Source: Ruminococcus flavefaciens
Lineage (GTDB): Bacteria > Bacillota > Clostridia > Oscillospirales > Ruminococcaceae
Reading direction: 5' to 3'
Assembly: GCA_002309635.1 (NCBI GenBank)
Contig: DBXO01000055.1
Span: forward strand, 203-34,415
Length of the DNA: 34,213 nt
Shown here: positions 25,370 through 32,129 of the stretch, in pieces
Layout of the letters: the number at the start of each line of letters is the position of its first letter
Numbering within the stretch: position 1 is the stretch's first letter
Translations under genes and position numbers: made by a program
The notes under the pieces: generated by a model
What the model saw: the letters and a program-made list of their open reading frames with translations, nothing else
The model's database searches: none
What the model was told of the DNA's origin: nothing

Positions 25370-26500
25370 TTATTCTGCTAGGTCAATGTCAGTATATTTT
25401 GTCCAGTTCAGTTCAATACGTTCATAGGAATTGTAAGCTTCACAGAATTCACGCCATTTATCCCATTTCTGATCCGTATTGCTATCGTCTGTATATTCAG
25501 CTGTTAATCTGCCGTTCTTATAGTATCTGTTCCATGTGTATTCATGCAATGGAGTTATAGTATTATCGGGGGCCATGTACATGATAAAAGATTGACTGCC
25601 GCCCTGATGACCGAACATACCTATAGTGCTGCTTTCAGTGAATATGTCAACAGTTTCAAGTTCAACTTTCAGTACTTCCTCATTTCCGTCAAGGTCATGT
25701 CCGCAGAAGCGGGCTGATACGTAGTCCTTTCCGTCGAATACGTACATATGGCACGTTCCGAGAACAAATGAGTGATAGATAAAAAGTTCGGGCACGGAGT
25801 CTCCGTTAACGTCATGGAAAGTATACTGAATTGTCAATTCAATAGAAGGACTCTTCTTCCAGAATTCTTTATTCTCACGCATAAGTTCTTCAATTGCTCT
25901 TACAGCTGCTGCGTCAAGCTCCTCCTGAGGGATATCCTTGCGGTCTGTATGCGGATTATTATATATAACAGGTTCAGGTCCGTTTGTATCCGGAGCTGTT
26001 GTAGTTGTGGCAGCTGCTGATATTGCTGCCGTTGTATCAGTTGAATCAGCTGAAACGGTTGAAACAGTTGAAACTGCGGAAGAAGCTGACACGGAAGAAG
26101 TTACAGAAACAATGCTTGTAACAGTTGCTGTTTCAGTAGTTGTGGTCACTGTAGTCAGGGGAGTATCATTGACAACGATATGATTTTCCTTTTTCAGCAG
26201 ATATATGCTGCCGACTGCTATAGTAAGAGCAGCTGCCGTGCAAAGAACGGTATAGATGATATGCGGTATCCTTTTGCGCTCATAGAGATCAACCCCTGTA
26301 ACGGATTCCGCTGCTGCGTCGTCTGAGAGCTCCTTAGCGGCAGAGTCTGCTTTTTCTGCCTCATACTTACGCATGGTTATCTTCAGCATTCTGTCTCTTG
26401 CATTCTTATCGATATTCATTTTTTCGGTTCCGATTTTTTCAATTATGTTTATATCCGAATCTTCGAGGACATCGAAGCCTAAATCCTTGTTGCCTTTCAT
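25370..26500 (-). CDS. Membrane-spanning probable anti-sigma factor with extracellular acidic-motif domain
   Basis: This 376-residue protein has a charged cytoplasmic part (1-79), one membrane helix (about 80-102), a Thr/Ser/Val linker (113-176) and an extracellular domain (180-376). Its ATGA overlap with the ECF sigma gene and its topology suggest that it holds the sigma factor until an external signal arrives, as RsgI-type proteins do in cellulolytic clostridia. The cytoplasmic part has no motif I can name. The outer domain carries DVNGDSVPELF at 230-240, an Asp/Asn-rich calcium-loop-like motif of the FG-GAP/VCBS or EF-hand kind, followed by aromatic beta-strand-like sequence. The lipoprotein at 28317-29600 has the same motif. 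The signal sensed is unknown. Confidence 0.65.
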   Translation of the reverse strand: MKGNKDLGFDVLEDSDINIIEKIGTEKMNIDKNARDRMLKITMRKYEAEKADSAAKELSDDAAAESVTGVDLYERKRIPHIIYTVLCTAAALTIAVGSIYLLKKENHIVVNDTPLTTVTTTTETATVTSIVSVTSSVSASSAVSTVSTVSADSTDTTAAISAAATTTTAPDTNGPEPVIYNNPHTDRKDIPQEELDAAAVRAIEELMRENKEFWKKSPSIELTIQYTFHDVNGDSVPELFIYHSFVLGTCHMYVFDGKDYVSARFCGHDLDGNEEVLKVELETVDIFTESSTIGMFGHQGGSQSFIMYMAPDNTITPLHEYTWNRYYKNGRLTAEYTDDSNTDQKWDKWREFCEAYNSYERIELNWTKYTDIDLAE

Positions 26501-27072
26501 ATATTTCCCTCCTTCATATCATAACCCTCATCGGAAAGGAGTTCCCTGAGCTTTTTCAAAGCTCTGCTGCACCTCATTCTGACCGAAGCGGGGGACATTG
26601 AATGCTTGTCTGCGATCTCGCTTGAATTCATATTGTAATAGAACTTTTGTATGATTATGTCTGAATCGGGTTCGCCGAGACTTATTATCAGTCTGAGCAG
26701 AGTTTCTTTCATCGCATTCCGTTCTGTATTCTCCTCGATCCGTTGACTGTCAGCAATTTCTGACGTTTCCTCGCCGATATACACGGTATCCGGGCGACGT
26801 ACCAGTTTCCGGTACATCTGTATAGCCCCGCGTTTTGCAATTGTGCCGATAAAGCCTTTGATCTCGCCGTTGAAGCTGCCGCTGTGGTCATAGCTTGTAA
26901 AGACGGCGGAAAAAACGTCTCCCACGCATTCCTCTATATCCTCGCGTCTTCCGCAGCTTCTGAGCTTATTGTAGACTATGGCATAAACGTAGTTCAGATA
27001 CTCGTCAAAAAGTGCAGTTTGAGCAGCGGTCGGATCTTTTTCATACATTTTCCTGTATTCATTGTCTGTCAT
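26497..27072 (-). CDS. ECF-type RNA polymerase sigma factor
   Basis: This 191-residue protein has sigma region 2 at about 20-90 (LFDEYLNYVYAIVYNKL, DIEECVGDVFSAVF) and region 4 at about 125-182 (SDIIIQKFYYNMNSSEIADK, SPASVRMRCSRALKKLR). The region between is short, as in the extracytoplasmic-function group. It is cotranscribed with the membrane sensor that begins in its stop codon. A SigA-like promoter lies upstream; no second, sigma-specific promoter could be recognised. Confidence 0.92.
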   Translation of the reverse strand: MTDNEYRKMYEKDPTAAQTALFDEYLNYVYAIVYNKLRSCGRREDIEECVGDVFSAVFTSYDHSGSFNGEIKGFIGTIAKRGAIQMYRKLVRRPDTVYIGEETSEIADSQRIEENTERNAMKETLLRLIISLGEPDSDIIIQKFYYNMNSSEIADKHSMSPASVRMRCSRALKKLRELLSDEGYDMKEGNI

Positions 27073-27123
27073 AGGACCACCCCTTTTGTTTTAGTTCAAA
27101 AGCCGTACGACTTGAGTGCTTTC

Positions 27124-27151
27124 ATAATATACACTTGTTCCGAGTTGTCAA
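27124..27151 (-). promoter_or_regulatory. Promoter of the sigma factor operon
   Basis: On the minus strand TTGACA (27151-27146), 16 bp, TATTAT (27129-27124). The leader is about 45 nt and ends in AAGGGGTGG. Confidence 0.7.
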
Positions 27152-27239
27152 AGTGTAACATACTTTTTTCAAAAACTGATTTTATTATATAATATCAGCT
27201 GCTTTTTTGCAAGCAGCGGGTGCGCTTTACGCGATAATA

Positions 27240-27473
27240 AGAATAAGAAAACCGCCCTTGTTGTTACAGGCGGTCATTCTAAGTTACCGTATTTCCACTT
27301 ATCACAAACAGCGTGTGCTTATTCTGTGTTTTCAACTGCATTGGAGCATTTTTAGCCTTTTGCCGAAGCTGTTCAGCTATACTCGGGTGCTGCAGGGGAG
27401 CTGCCCTGCCTTACCATGGAAGTTACTGACATACTTTGTGTTTCCCTGAGCTTACACCTCTGAACACGGGATA
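27240..27473 (-). ncRNA. Structured 3' untranslated region or candidate small RNA downstream of pgeF
   Basis: No gene fits this stretch. On the minus strand, starting at the pgeF stop, it contains stable hairpins: GCAGGG/CCCTGC (27392-27409) and AGCTG/CAGCT (27367-27378), and it ends in a terminator, ACCGCC/GGCGGT (27251-27274) followed by TTTTC. More than 200 nt between a stop codon and its terminator is long for this window, where 10-50 nt is usual. I do not recognise an RNA family, and no convincing internal promoter was found. Confidence 0.35.
27246..27274 (-). terminator. Terminator downstream of pgeF
   Basis: On the minus strand ACCGCC (27274-27269) pairs with GGCGGT (27256-27251) over a 12-nt loop and is followed by TTTCTTATT. 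Confidence 0.65.
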
Positions 27474-28220
27474 CTATCGTGCCGTCTGCTTCATCATAAT
27501 AAAAGCAAGATTCTGCCTGCCCCTGTCGCCGCGTCTGTATGAATAATAGGACATATCATGGCAGGTGCATTCTCCGGCGTCAGAGATATTCCCTGGCAGT
27601 ATACCTTCCGCAGTCGCTTTAAAAGTCACTGCTTTAGCAAGGTCGAGCCGGCGCGAGCCGCTGCTTAAATCAAATATCTCATTAAGCTCTGCGGCTGTGA
27701 ACGCCCCTGCGTATTCCTTCGCAGCTTCTTCACTGACTTCATAGCAGCCGCAGCATATATGTGGACCTATTGTCATCTGGATATCCGCAGAAGAAGCTCC
27801 AAGCTCAATCATGCGCTGAACGCCGTTATGAATGAGCATGCCTGCCGCCGATCTCCACCCGCAGTGCAGAAGACCGACAACGCCGGCTTTTTTATCGATA
27901 AGGTATACAGGTACGCAGTCAGCTGCGATTATACTGAGTACGAGCCCTTTTTCAGCCGTTACCAGCCCGTCAGTTTTTTTGAACGGATCGTCCTTTATAA
28001 CGCCTGCGCCTCCGTGCTCAGCACTTGCGATCTCAGCTTTATCGCCTCCTGCCTGATATGGACGTATTATTCTTGTCAGCGGCACACCGAGTCTGCTGCC
28101 GAGAGCTTTGTAGTCATCGGTAGGCGGGTCCGAGGCTTTCTCCCTCGACCAGACGCCATTATCACCGGAGTTGAAGCCGCCATAGGCATTATTGTCGTCA
28201 ATTATAGTCAGATATTTCAT
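27474..28220 (-). CDS. pgeF: YfiH/laccase-domain protein (peptidoglycan editing factor family)
   Basis: This 248-residue protein has the conserved metal-site segments of the YfiH family: LLHCGWRSAAGML near 120-132, IGPHICCGCYEVSEE near 150-164, and the C-terminal CTCHDMSYYSYRRGDRGRQN. Members have been described as purine nucleoside phosphorylases/adenosine deaminases with a Zn-bound active site and, in E. coli, as a factor that keeps peptidoglycan precursors correct. It is monocistronic here, with its own promoter. AGGAG precedes the ATG at 28220. Confidence 0.9.
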   Translation of the reverse strand: MKYLTIIDDNNAYGGFNSGDNGVWSREKASDPPTDDYKALGSRLGVPLTRIIRPYQAGGDKAEIASAEHGGAGVIKDDPFKKTDGLVTAEKGLVLSIIAADCVPVYLIDKKAGVVGLLHCGWRSAAGMLIHNGVQRMIELGASSADIQMTIGPHICCGCYEVSEEAAKEYAGAFTAAELNEIFDLSSGSRRLDLAKAVTFKATAEGILPGNISDAGECTCHDMSYYSYRRGDRGRQNLAFIMMKQTAR

Positions 28221-28241
28221 TTTTCGCTCCTGTTAAGCTGT

Positions 28242-28270
28242 ATTATAGCAATTTCACGCGGTATTGTAAA
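28242..28270 (-). promoter_or_regulatory. Promoter of pgeF
   Basis: On the minus strand TTTACA (28270-28265), 17 bp, TATAAT (28247-28242). Confidence 0.8.
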
Positions 28271-28279
28271 TGCTTTTGC

Positions 28280-28310
28280 AAAAACGGCCCGGAGGATCAA
28301 CTCCGGGCCG
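28280..28310 (-). terminator. Terminator of the lipoprotein gene
   Basis: A 10-bp GC-rich stem, CGGCCCGGAG (28285-28294) with CTCCGGGCCG (28301-28310), is followed on the minus strand by TTTTTGC. It lies 7 bp after the stop codon. Confidence 0.88.
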
Positions 28311-28316
28311 CTGATA

Positions 28317-29600
28317 TTATTTCTTCTTTTTAGCCTCATTGTACTTGCCGTTCTGGAAGTCCTTGATAGTTTCCTCAGTGAGGTCGTTGTCCATGCCGAG
28401 TATATAGAGTGAGTCGTTAAGGCGCTCCTTAATAGCCTTTTCGTAGGAGCTCTTATCAGTTCTCTCGCCATTTACGGCGTAGGAGACCTCGAAATTCTCG
28501 TCCTGCTTCTTGCTGTTTTCGGTATTGCCGTAGCTGAACACCTGAGCGAGCTTGTAGTTAGGCTCAAAGGTATAGATACTGCCTGCTGTCATGCTCGGGT
28601 TGTCCACTGTGGAGTAGATCTCCTTTGCCTTTTCGTCAAAGCCGATAGTACCCTCTGAGTTGCCGAAGCTTCCCACAGGTACGGGACAGCCGTTCCATGA
28701 GAACATCTGAACATATGGAGCGTAGTGATAAGCGCCCGAGATGAAAAGCTCGGGGATATCGTCGCCGTTGATATCCATAACCGAGAAGTGGTTATCGTCG
28801 TTTTCCTTTCTTGTCTTGAGATAGTCGTTGAGGATAGCGGTAAATGCTTCCTTCCAGTCGCTGCATTCACCGAGAGCAGCATTGATGACATCGTCGTCGA
28901 AGCTGTGGTCCTCGCCCATATCCTTTATAAAGCCCGAGATGAAGTGATTGTACTCCTCGTTGAAGTGCTCCTCGGTAACGAATACTCCGTCCTCCTTGAC
29001 AGCGAGGTTTGAACGCTGGAAAGAGCCGACATTTGCAAGAGCCTTGCCTTTAAGTCGGTAGAGCTGTATATTCATTACCTGGATATCGTCACGGTATCTT
29101 GTGGTAGTAAGGAGACTTCTGTCCATAACATAGTTGAGCATACCGCATTCTGTAATAGGATCGAACTGGGTATAATAACCATCGCTGAGAGTTTTTATGA
29201 GATATGTCTTGTTGCCTACGGGACCGTATGAGATAACGAGCTCGGGAACGCGGTCGTCGTTGATGTCATAGACGGTAAAACGGGCATTCTCGTTATAATC
29301 GTCAGACTTTTTGAAGTCGTTGAGGGCTTCGCGGTATATCTTTGCCCAGTCCAGATTTGCAACTGAAGTCATATCCTTGGTATCGCCGAGAACGACCATT
29401 TCCGAAGGATCGGAATCGAGGACGGGATCGGTGGGAGCCGGCTCGGTAGGAACGGTAGTTCCGGTATTATCATCAGTTCCGTCCGAAGAAGCAACTGTGG
29501 GAGACTGAGTTGTATTGGTATTGCTTGAATTTCCGTTGTTTTTGCTGCTGCAGCCGCAGAGCAGAGCGGTTATACAAAGTAAAGCTGTAAGCTTTTTCAT
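28317..29600 (-). CDS. Lipoprotein with two Asp/Asn PEL-motif domains
   Basis: The start at 29600 is chosen because it gives a lipoprotein signal peptide (lipobox LCGC, lipidated Cys17) and has GGAGG 7 nt upstream; the frame extends further up to an ATG at 29741, but that would bury the signal. The mature protein (about 410 residues) begins with an Asn/Ser/Thr spacer and then has two related halves, each with a calcium-loop-like motif, DINDDRVPELVI and DINGDDIPELFI, near residues 110 and 275. The anti-sigma ectodomain at 25370-26500 has a third copy. Such motifs resemble FG-GAP/VCBS or EF-hand loops. Function is unknown; it is monocistronic, with promoter and terminator. Confidence 0.78.
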   Translation of the reverse strand: MKKLTALLCITALLCGCSSKNNGNSSNTNTTQSPTVASSDGTDDNTGTTVPTEPAPTDPVLDSDPSEMVVLGDTKDMTSVANLDWAKIYREALNDFKKSDDYNENARFTVYDINDDRVPELVISYGPVGNKTYLIKTLSDGYYTQFDPITECGMLNYVMDRSLLTTTRYRDDIQVMNIQLYRLKGKALANVGSFQRSNLAVKEDGVFVTEEHFNEEYNHFISGFIKDMGEDHSFDDDVINAALGECSDWKEAFTAILNDYLKTRKENDDNHFSVMDINGDDIPELFISGAYHYAPYVQMFSWNGCPVPVGSFGNSEGTIGFDEKAKEIYSTVDNPSMTAGSIYTFEPNYKLAQVFSYGNTENSKKQDENFEVSYAVNGERTDKSSYEKAIKERLNDSLYILGMDNDLTEETIKDFQNGKYNEAKKKK

Positions 29601-29637
29601 GATCTGACCTCCATAGAAGATTTTATTGACCGTATGT

Positions 29638-29666
29638 ATTATAACACATATTTTTACATTTGTCAT
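29638..29666 (-). promoter_or_regulatory. Promoter of the lipoprotein gene
   Basis: On the minus strand ATGACA (29666-29661), 17 bp, TATAAT (29643-29638). Confidence 0.75.
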
Positions 29667-29775
29667 TACACTTCTTGCGATTTTCGCTAATTTTTCATTT
29701 TTCACGTAAACTATGATATTTCCGTGATAGTGTTCCTGCATGGGAACGGCGCCGGCATTCTGAGGGGGAACGGCT

Positions 29776-29809
29776 GAAAAGCCCCCCGTACTGTAAAAAT
29801 GCGGAGGGC
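29776..29809 (-). terminator. Terminator of the PadR/DUF4097 operon
   Basis: On the minus strand GCCCTCCG (29809-29802) pairs with CGGGGGGC (29788-29781), one T-G pair, followed by TTTTC. It is 13 bp after the last stop codon. Confidence 0.75.
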
Positions 29810-29821
29810 CTGAAAACTATA

Positions 29822-30022
29822 TCATGTATCCTCTGTGACCATATCGGAATCATCGGGCTCAAGTCCCGCAACGACAGCGCACAGCTTTCTGACAGTACCG
29901 TTGTCGAACTCGATCGTAACAACGGTATCTCCGCCGAGGGGCAGGGTATCGGTCACAGTTCCCCTGCCAAAAAGGCGGTGTTTGACGCGGTCGCCTTTTT
30001 TGATCTCAACGTTGTCGGGCAT
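29822..30022 (-). CDS. Free-standing Tudor-like domain protein related to the UvrD/PcrA C-terminal domain
   Basis: The protein has 66 residues from the ATG at 30022, which is 9 nt after AGGG; a TTG at 30031 overlapping the upstream stop is the alternative. The core KKGDRVKHRLFGRGTVTDT with VTIEFDNG and LEPDD matches the small beta-barrel that ends PcrA/UvrD helicases, where it contacts RNA polymerase. No helicase is nearby. It follows the DUF4097 gene closely and is last in the PadR operon. Its role there is unclear. Confidence 0.65.
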   Translation of the reverse strand: MPDNVEIKKGDRVKHRLFGRGTVTDTLPLGGDTVVTIEFDNGTVRKLCAVVAGLEPDDSDMVTEDT

Positions 30023-30027
30023 AGCGG

Positions 30028-30888
30028 TCAACCCTGATTGTAATAAACGTTGGCCGCACCTACGCCCGTGTCGATATCGAGCTTGTATTTGCCGCCGTTC
30101 TTTGCGAAGTCTTCGGAAGGATTTGTGAGATTGAAGGTCATTTCTCCCACGCCGCCGTCAGCGTCGATATTGCCGTTTACAGTGCCTGTGAACTCAAATT
30201 CGCCAACGCCCTGATCCGCATCGATACTGCCGAGAACGCCACTTATATTGACGTCTCCTGCGCCGCCGTCGATATCGAACAGACCCTCGCAGTTGATATC
30301 TGTGATATTGACCTGACCTGCGCCGCAGTCGATATCACTGCTGCTGCATCTGATATTGCTGAGATTGAGCTGACCTGCGCCGCAGTTCACCCTTAACTGA
30401 TCGCAGCTAATGTCCGAAACAGTGGTCTCGCCTGCGCCGAGATCCAGTGCAAAGCTGCTGTACTCTTTTTCGGGAAGGTATATCTTTACTGTAGTTTCAT
30501 TGCTGTCATTATCCCAGAGATCGAAGAGATTTACCATCCTGAACTTCTTTTTGCTGTGGAAGGTGCGGAAAGTACCGTTCTTTACCTCGGCACCGAACTC
30601 CTCGGGAACATTTTTAGCGTCTACTACGATATTGTCGTCCTCGCTCTTAACGATAGTGAGATCACCCCAGCCCATATCGATATCAAGCTTGCGGACGTCC
30701 GAAACACTGAAGCTTTCGCTGTAGTCCTTTACCTTCATGCTGCTGCTTTTACCGAAGATCTTATAAAGTGCGAACCCCAGCACAAAGAGTATAAGACCCA
30801 CAAGTATGCAGATAAGCCATGCCCAGCTGCCGCCGTTCTTTTTCTCGGGAGCAGCTGCGCCCTGATTCATATTATTATTCTCATACAT
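30028..30888 (-). CDS. DUF4097-type membrane protein with beta-helix repeats
   Basis: This 286-residue protein has a cytoplasmic N-terminus, one membrane helix (about 22-45) and an outer domain with short repeats of the type CGAGQxNxxxI and GGAGDVNISGV, which form the beta-solenoid of DUF4097. Proteins of this type often accompany PadR and DUF1700 genes and have been linked to envelope stress (LiaG/LiaX-like). It overlaps the DUF1700 gene by 8 bp. Ligand or partner is unknown. Confidence 0.82.
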   Translation of the reverse strand: MYENNNMNQGAAAPEKKNGGSWAWLICILVGLILFVLGFALYKIFGKSSSMKVKDYSESFSVSDVRKLDIDMGWGDLTIVKSEDDNIVVDAKNVPEEFGAEVKNGTFRTFHSKKKFRMVNLFDLWDNDSNETTVKIYLPEKEYSSFALDLGAGETTVSDISCDQLRVNCGAGQLNLSNIRCSSSDIDCGAGQVNITDINCEGLFDIDGGAGDVNISGVLGSIDADQGVGEFEFTGTVNGNIDADGGVGEMTFNLTNPSEDFAKNGGKYKLDIDTGVGAANVYYNQG

Positions 30889-31570
30889 TTTCGTTTCCTC
30901 CTTTTTTGAACAAGCCTGCGAACCAGCCGCAGAAACGCTTTATAGCTCTGCCGCAGGCAGGTATCGCAGCGCTGAAAGCGGGCTTGCAGATAAGAATGAC
31001 GATACCTGTGATGATAAGACCTATGCCGATGAGCATAAGAGCTACAGCAGGGGATTCAAATATAGATACCAGTCCGCCTGCGATGAAAGCGAAAGCTGTA
31101 ACAGCAGCCGCAAACACCAGCGATATAACGACTACTATAAGAGTAAAGAGGAGAACGCATATAACGATAAGTACCGGAAGCCAAAAAGGGAAGGTGAGTA
31201 CGGCAAGTATTATCCTCAGCACCCATGCGCCGCCCGAGGTCTTTTTCACGGGCTGAGCAGCATTATTATAATTGCCGTAGCCGTTATTGAAGCCATTGCC
31301 GTTATTATAGTTATTATTTGAATTCTGAGCACTGGGATCCTGAGGCGGCAGAACGGGAGCGGGATTGACGTGAATGCCGCTCTCGCGGAGGATATTTACG
31401 GCAACGTCCTCGGGATCGCCCATAGCAGCCGCAGTTTCCTCTTCCTTGCCGAAGCCTGCGTCGAGGAAGACCTCCTCATAATATGTAAGGGCGTCGTTTA
31501 TATCCTCCTTGGAAAGACCGCCCCTTTCAAGGCTGTTTCTCAGTCTTGTAAGAAATTCAAGTTTGTTCAT
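30881..31570 (-). CDS. DUF1700-family membrane protein
   Basis: The start at 31570 (MNKLEFL) has GGGAG 9 nt upstream; the longer frame from 31588 lacks a site. Residues 1-70 are the helical DUF1700 domain (FLTRLRNSLERGGLSKEDIN, YYEEVFLDAG, MGDPEDVA), followed by an Asn/Gly-rich linker (about 85-110) and three or four membrane helices. The N-terminal domain is thought to bind the PadR-type regulator or serve membrane organisation; the family is generally encoded next to PadR, as here. It overlaps padR by 14 bp. Confidence 0.85.
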   Translation of the reverse strand: MNKLEFLTRLRNSLERGGLSKEDINDALTYYEEVFLDAGFGKEEETAAAMGDPEDVAVNILRESGIHVNPAPVLPPQDPSAQNSNNNYNNGNGFNNGYGNYNNAAQPVKKTSGGAWVLRIILAVLTFPFWLPVLIVICVLLFTLIVVVISLVFAAAVTAFAFIAGGLVSIFESPAVALMLIGIGLIITGIVILICKPAFSAAIPACGRAIKRFCGWFAGLFKKGGNENV

Positions 31571-31889
31571 TTTTTTCAGCTCCCTCATTCAATAAAATAC
31601 TGTCGATCTTTTTCTTGTGGCTTCGCCATTCCTCGCGATATTCCTCAAGGGAATCATTACCCTGAGAAGTGATACGGTAGTATCGTCTGTTCCTGCCCAT
31701 GAACTCCTTGTCGTAGGTTTCAAGAAGCTCGTTTTTCTGCAAACGTCTGAGGACGGGATAGAGAGTAGATTCGGAAATATCCACAGCCTTTCGCAGGTAT
31801 TGGGTTATCTCATAGCCGTAGGTGTCATTATTCTGAACGATAGAGAGCACCATAGCGTCGAGCAGCCCCGCATTGATAGAAAAACCCAT
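31557..31889 (-). CDS. PadR-family transcriptional regulator
   Basis: This 110-residue protein has the PadR winged helix (NDTYGYEITQYLRKAVDISE, STLYPVLRRLQKNELLETYD, RRYYRITSQG) and a short C-terminal dimerisation helix. AAAGGAG precedes the ATG. It heads the operon and likely represses it through the palindrome that overlaps its own promoter. Confidence 0.92.
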   Translation of the reverse strand: MGFSINAGLLDAMVLSIVQNNDTYGYEITQYLRKAVDISESTLYPVLRRLQKNELLETYDKEFMGRNRRYYRITSQGNDSLEEYREEWRSHKKKIDSILLNEGAEKNEQT

Positions 31890-31947
31890 AATGCAGCTCC
31901 TTTCTGAAAGTATATAATATTTTAGTGCTTGTAATATCTAAGCTCTG

Positions 31948-31974
31948 ATAATATTATACGGCGTATAATATTAT
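31948..31974 (-). promoter_or_regulatory. Perfect 27-bp palindromic operator for the PadR regulator
   Basis: Half-sites ATAATATTATACG (31948-31960) and CGTATAATATTAT (31962-31974) are exact inverted 13-mers around one base. The palindrome covers the -10 box and most of the spacer of the promoter at 31953-31981, so a bound dimer would exclude RNA polymerase. Confidence 0.88.
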
Positions 31975-31981
31975 TTGTCAA
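31953..31981 (-). promoter_or_regulatory. Promoter of the PadR operon
   Basis: On the minus strand TTGACA (31981-31976), 17 bp, TATAAT (31958-31953), a full consensus promoter inside the operator. Confidence 0.9.
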
Positions 31982-32063
31982 TACAATATTATGAAATTTA
32001 AGTAAGACTGTACATCTGCACAACGTGAGCAGGACAAACTTGTCTTCTCATTGTCAGAATATA

Positions 32064-32092
32064 ACAAAAGAGCCCACCGAAGCGGACTCTTT
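32064..32092 (-). terminator. Terminator of the PASTA-protein gene
   Basis: On the minus strand an 11-bp stem with G-T pairs (AAAGAGTCCGC with GTGGGCTCTTT) closes a C(TTCG)G tetraloop (32092 to 32067) and runs into TTGTTAT. It lies about 40 bp after the stop codon. Confidence 0.78.
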
Positions 32093-32129
32093 GTACTTGT
32101 TTATTCCTTTAATATTATTGGCAGATGTT

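Noticed and set aside
27280..27470. Assignment of the region as 6S RNA, tmRNA, RNase P RNA or SRP RNA
   Set aside because: None of the conserved core sequences of these RNAs could be found on either strand.
29601..29741. Longer N-terminus for the lipoprotein gene
   Set aside because: The extension would bury a clear lipoprotein signal and covers the promoter; the ATG at 29600 has the ribosome site.
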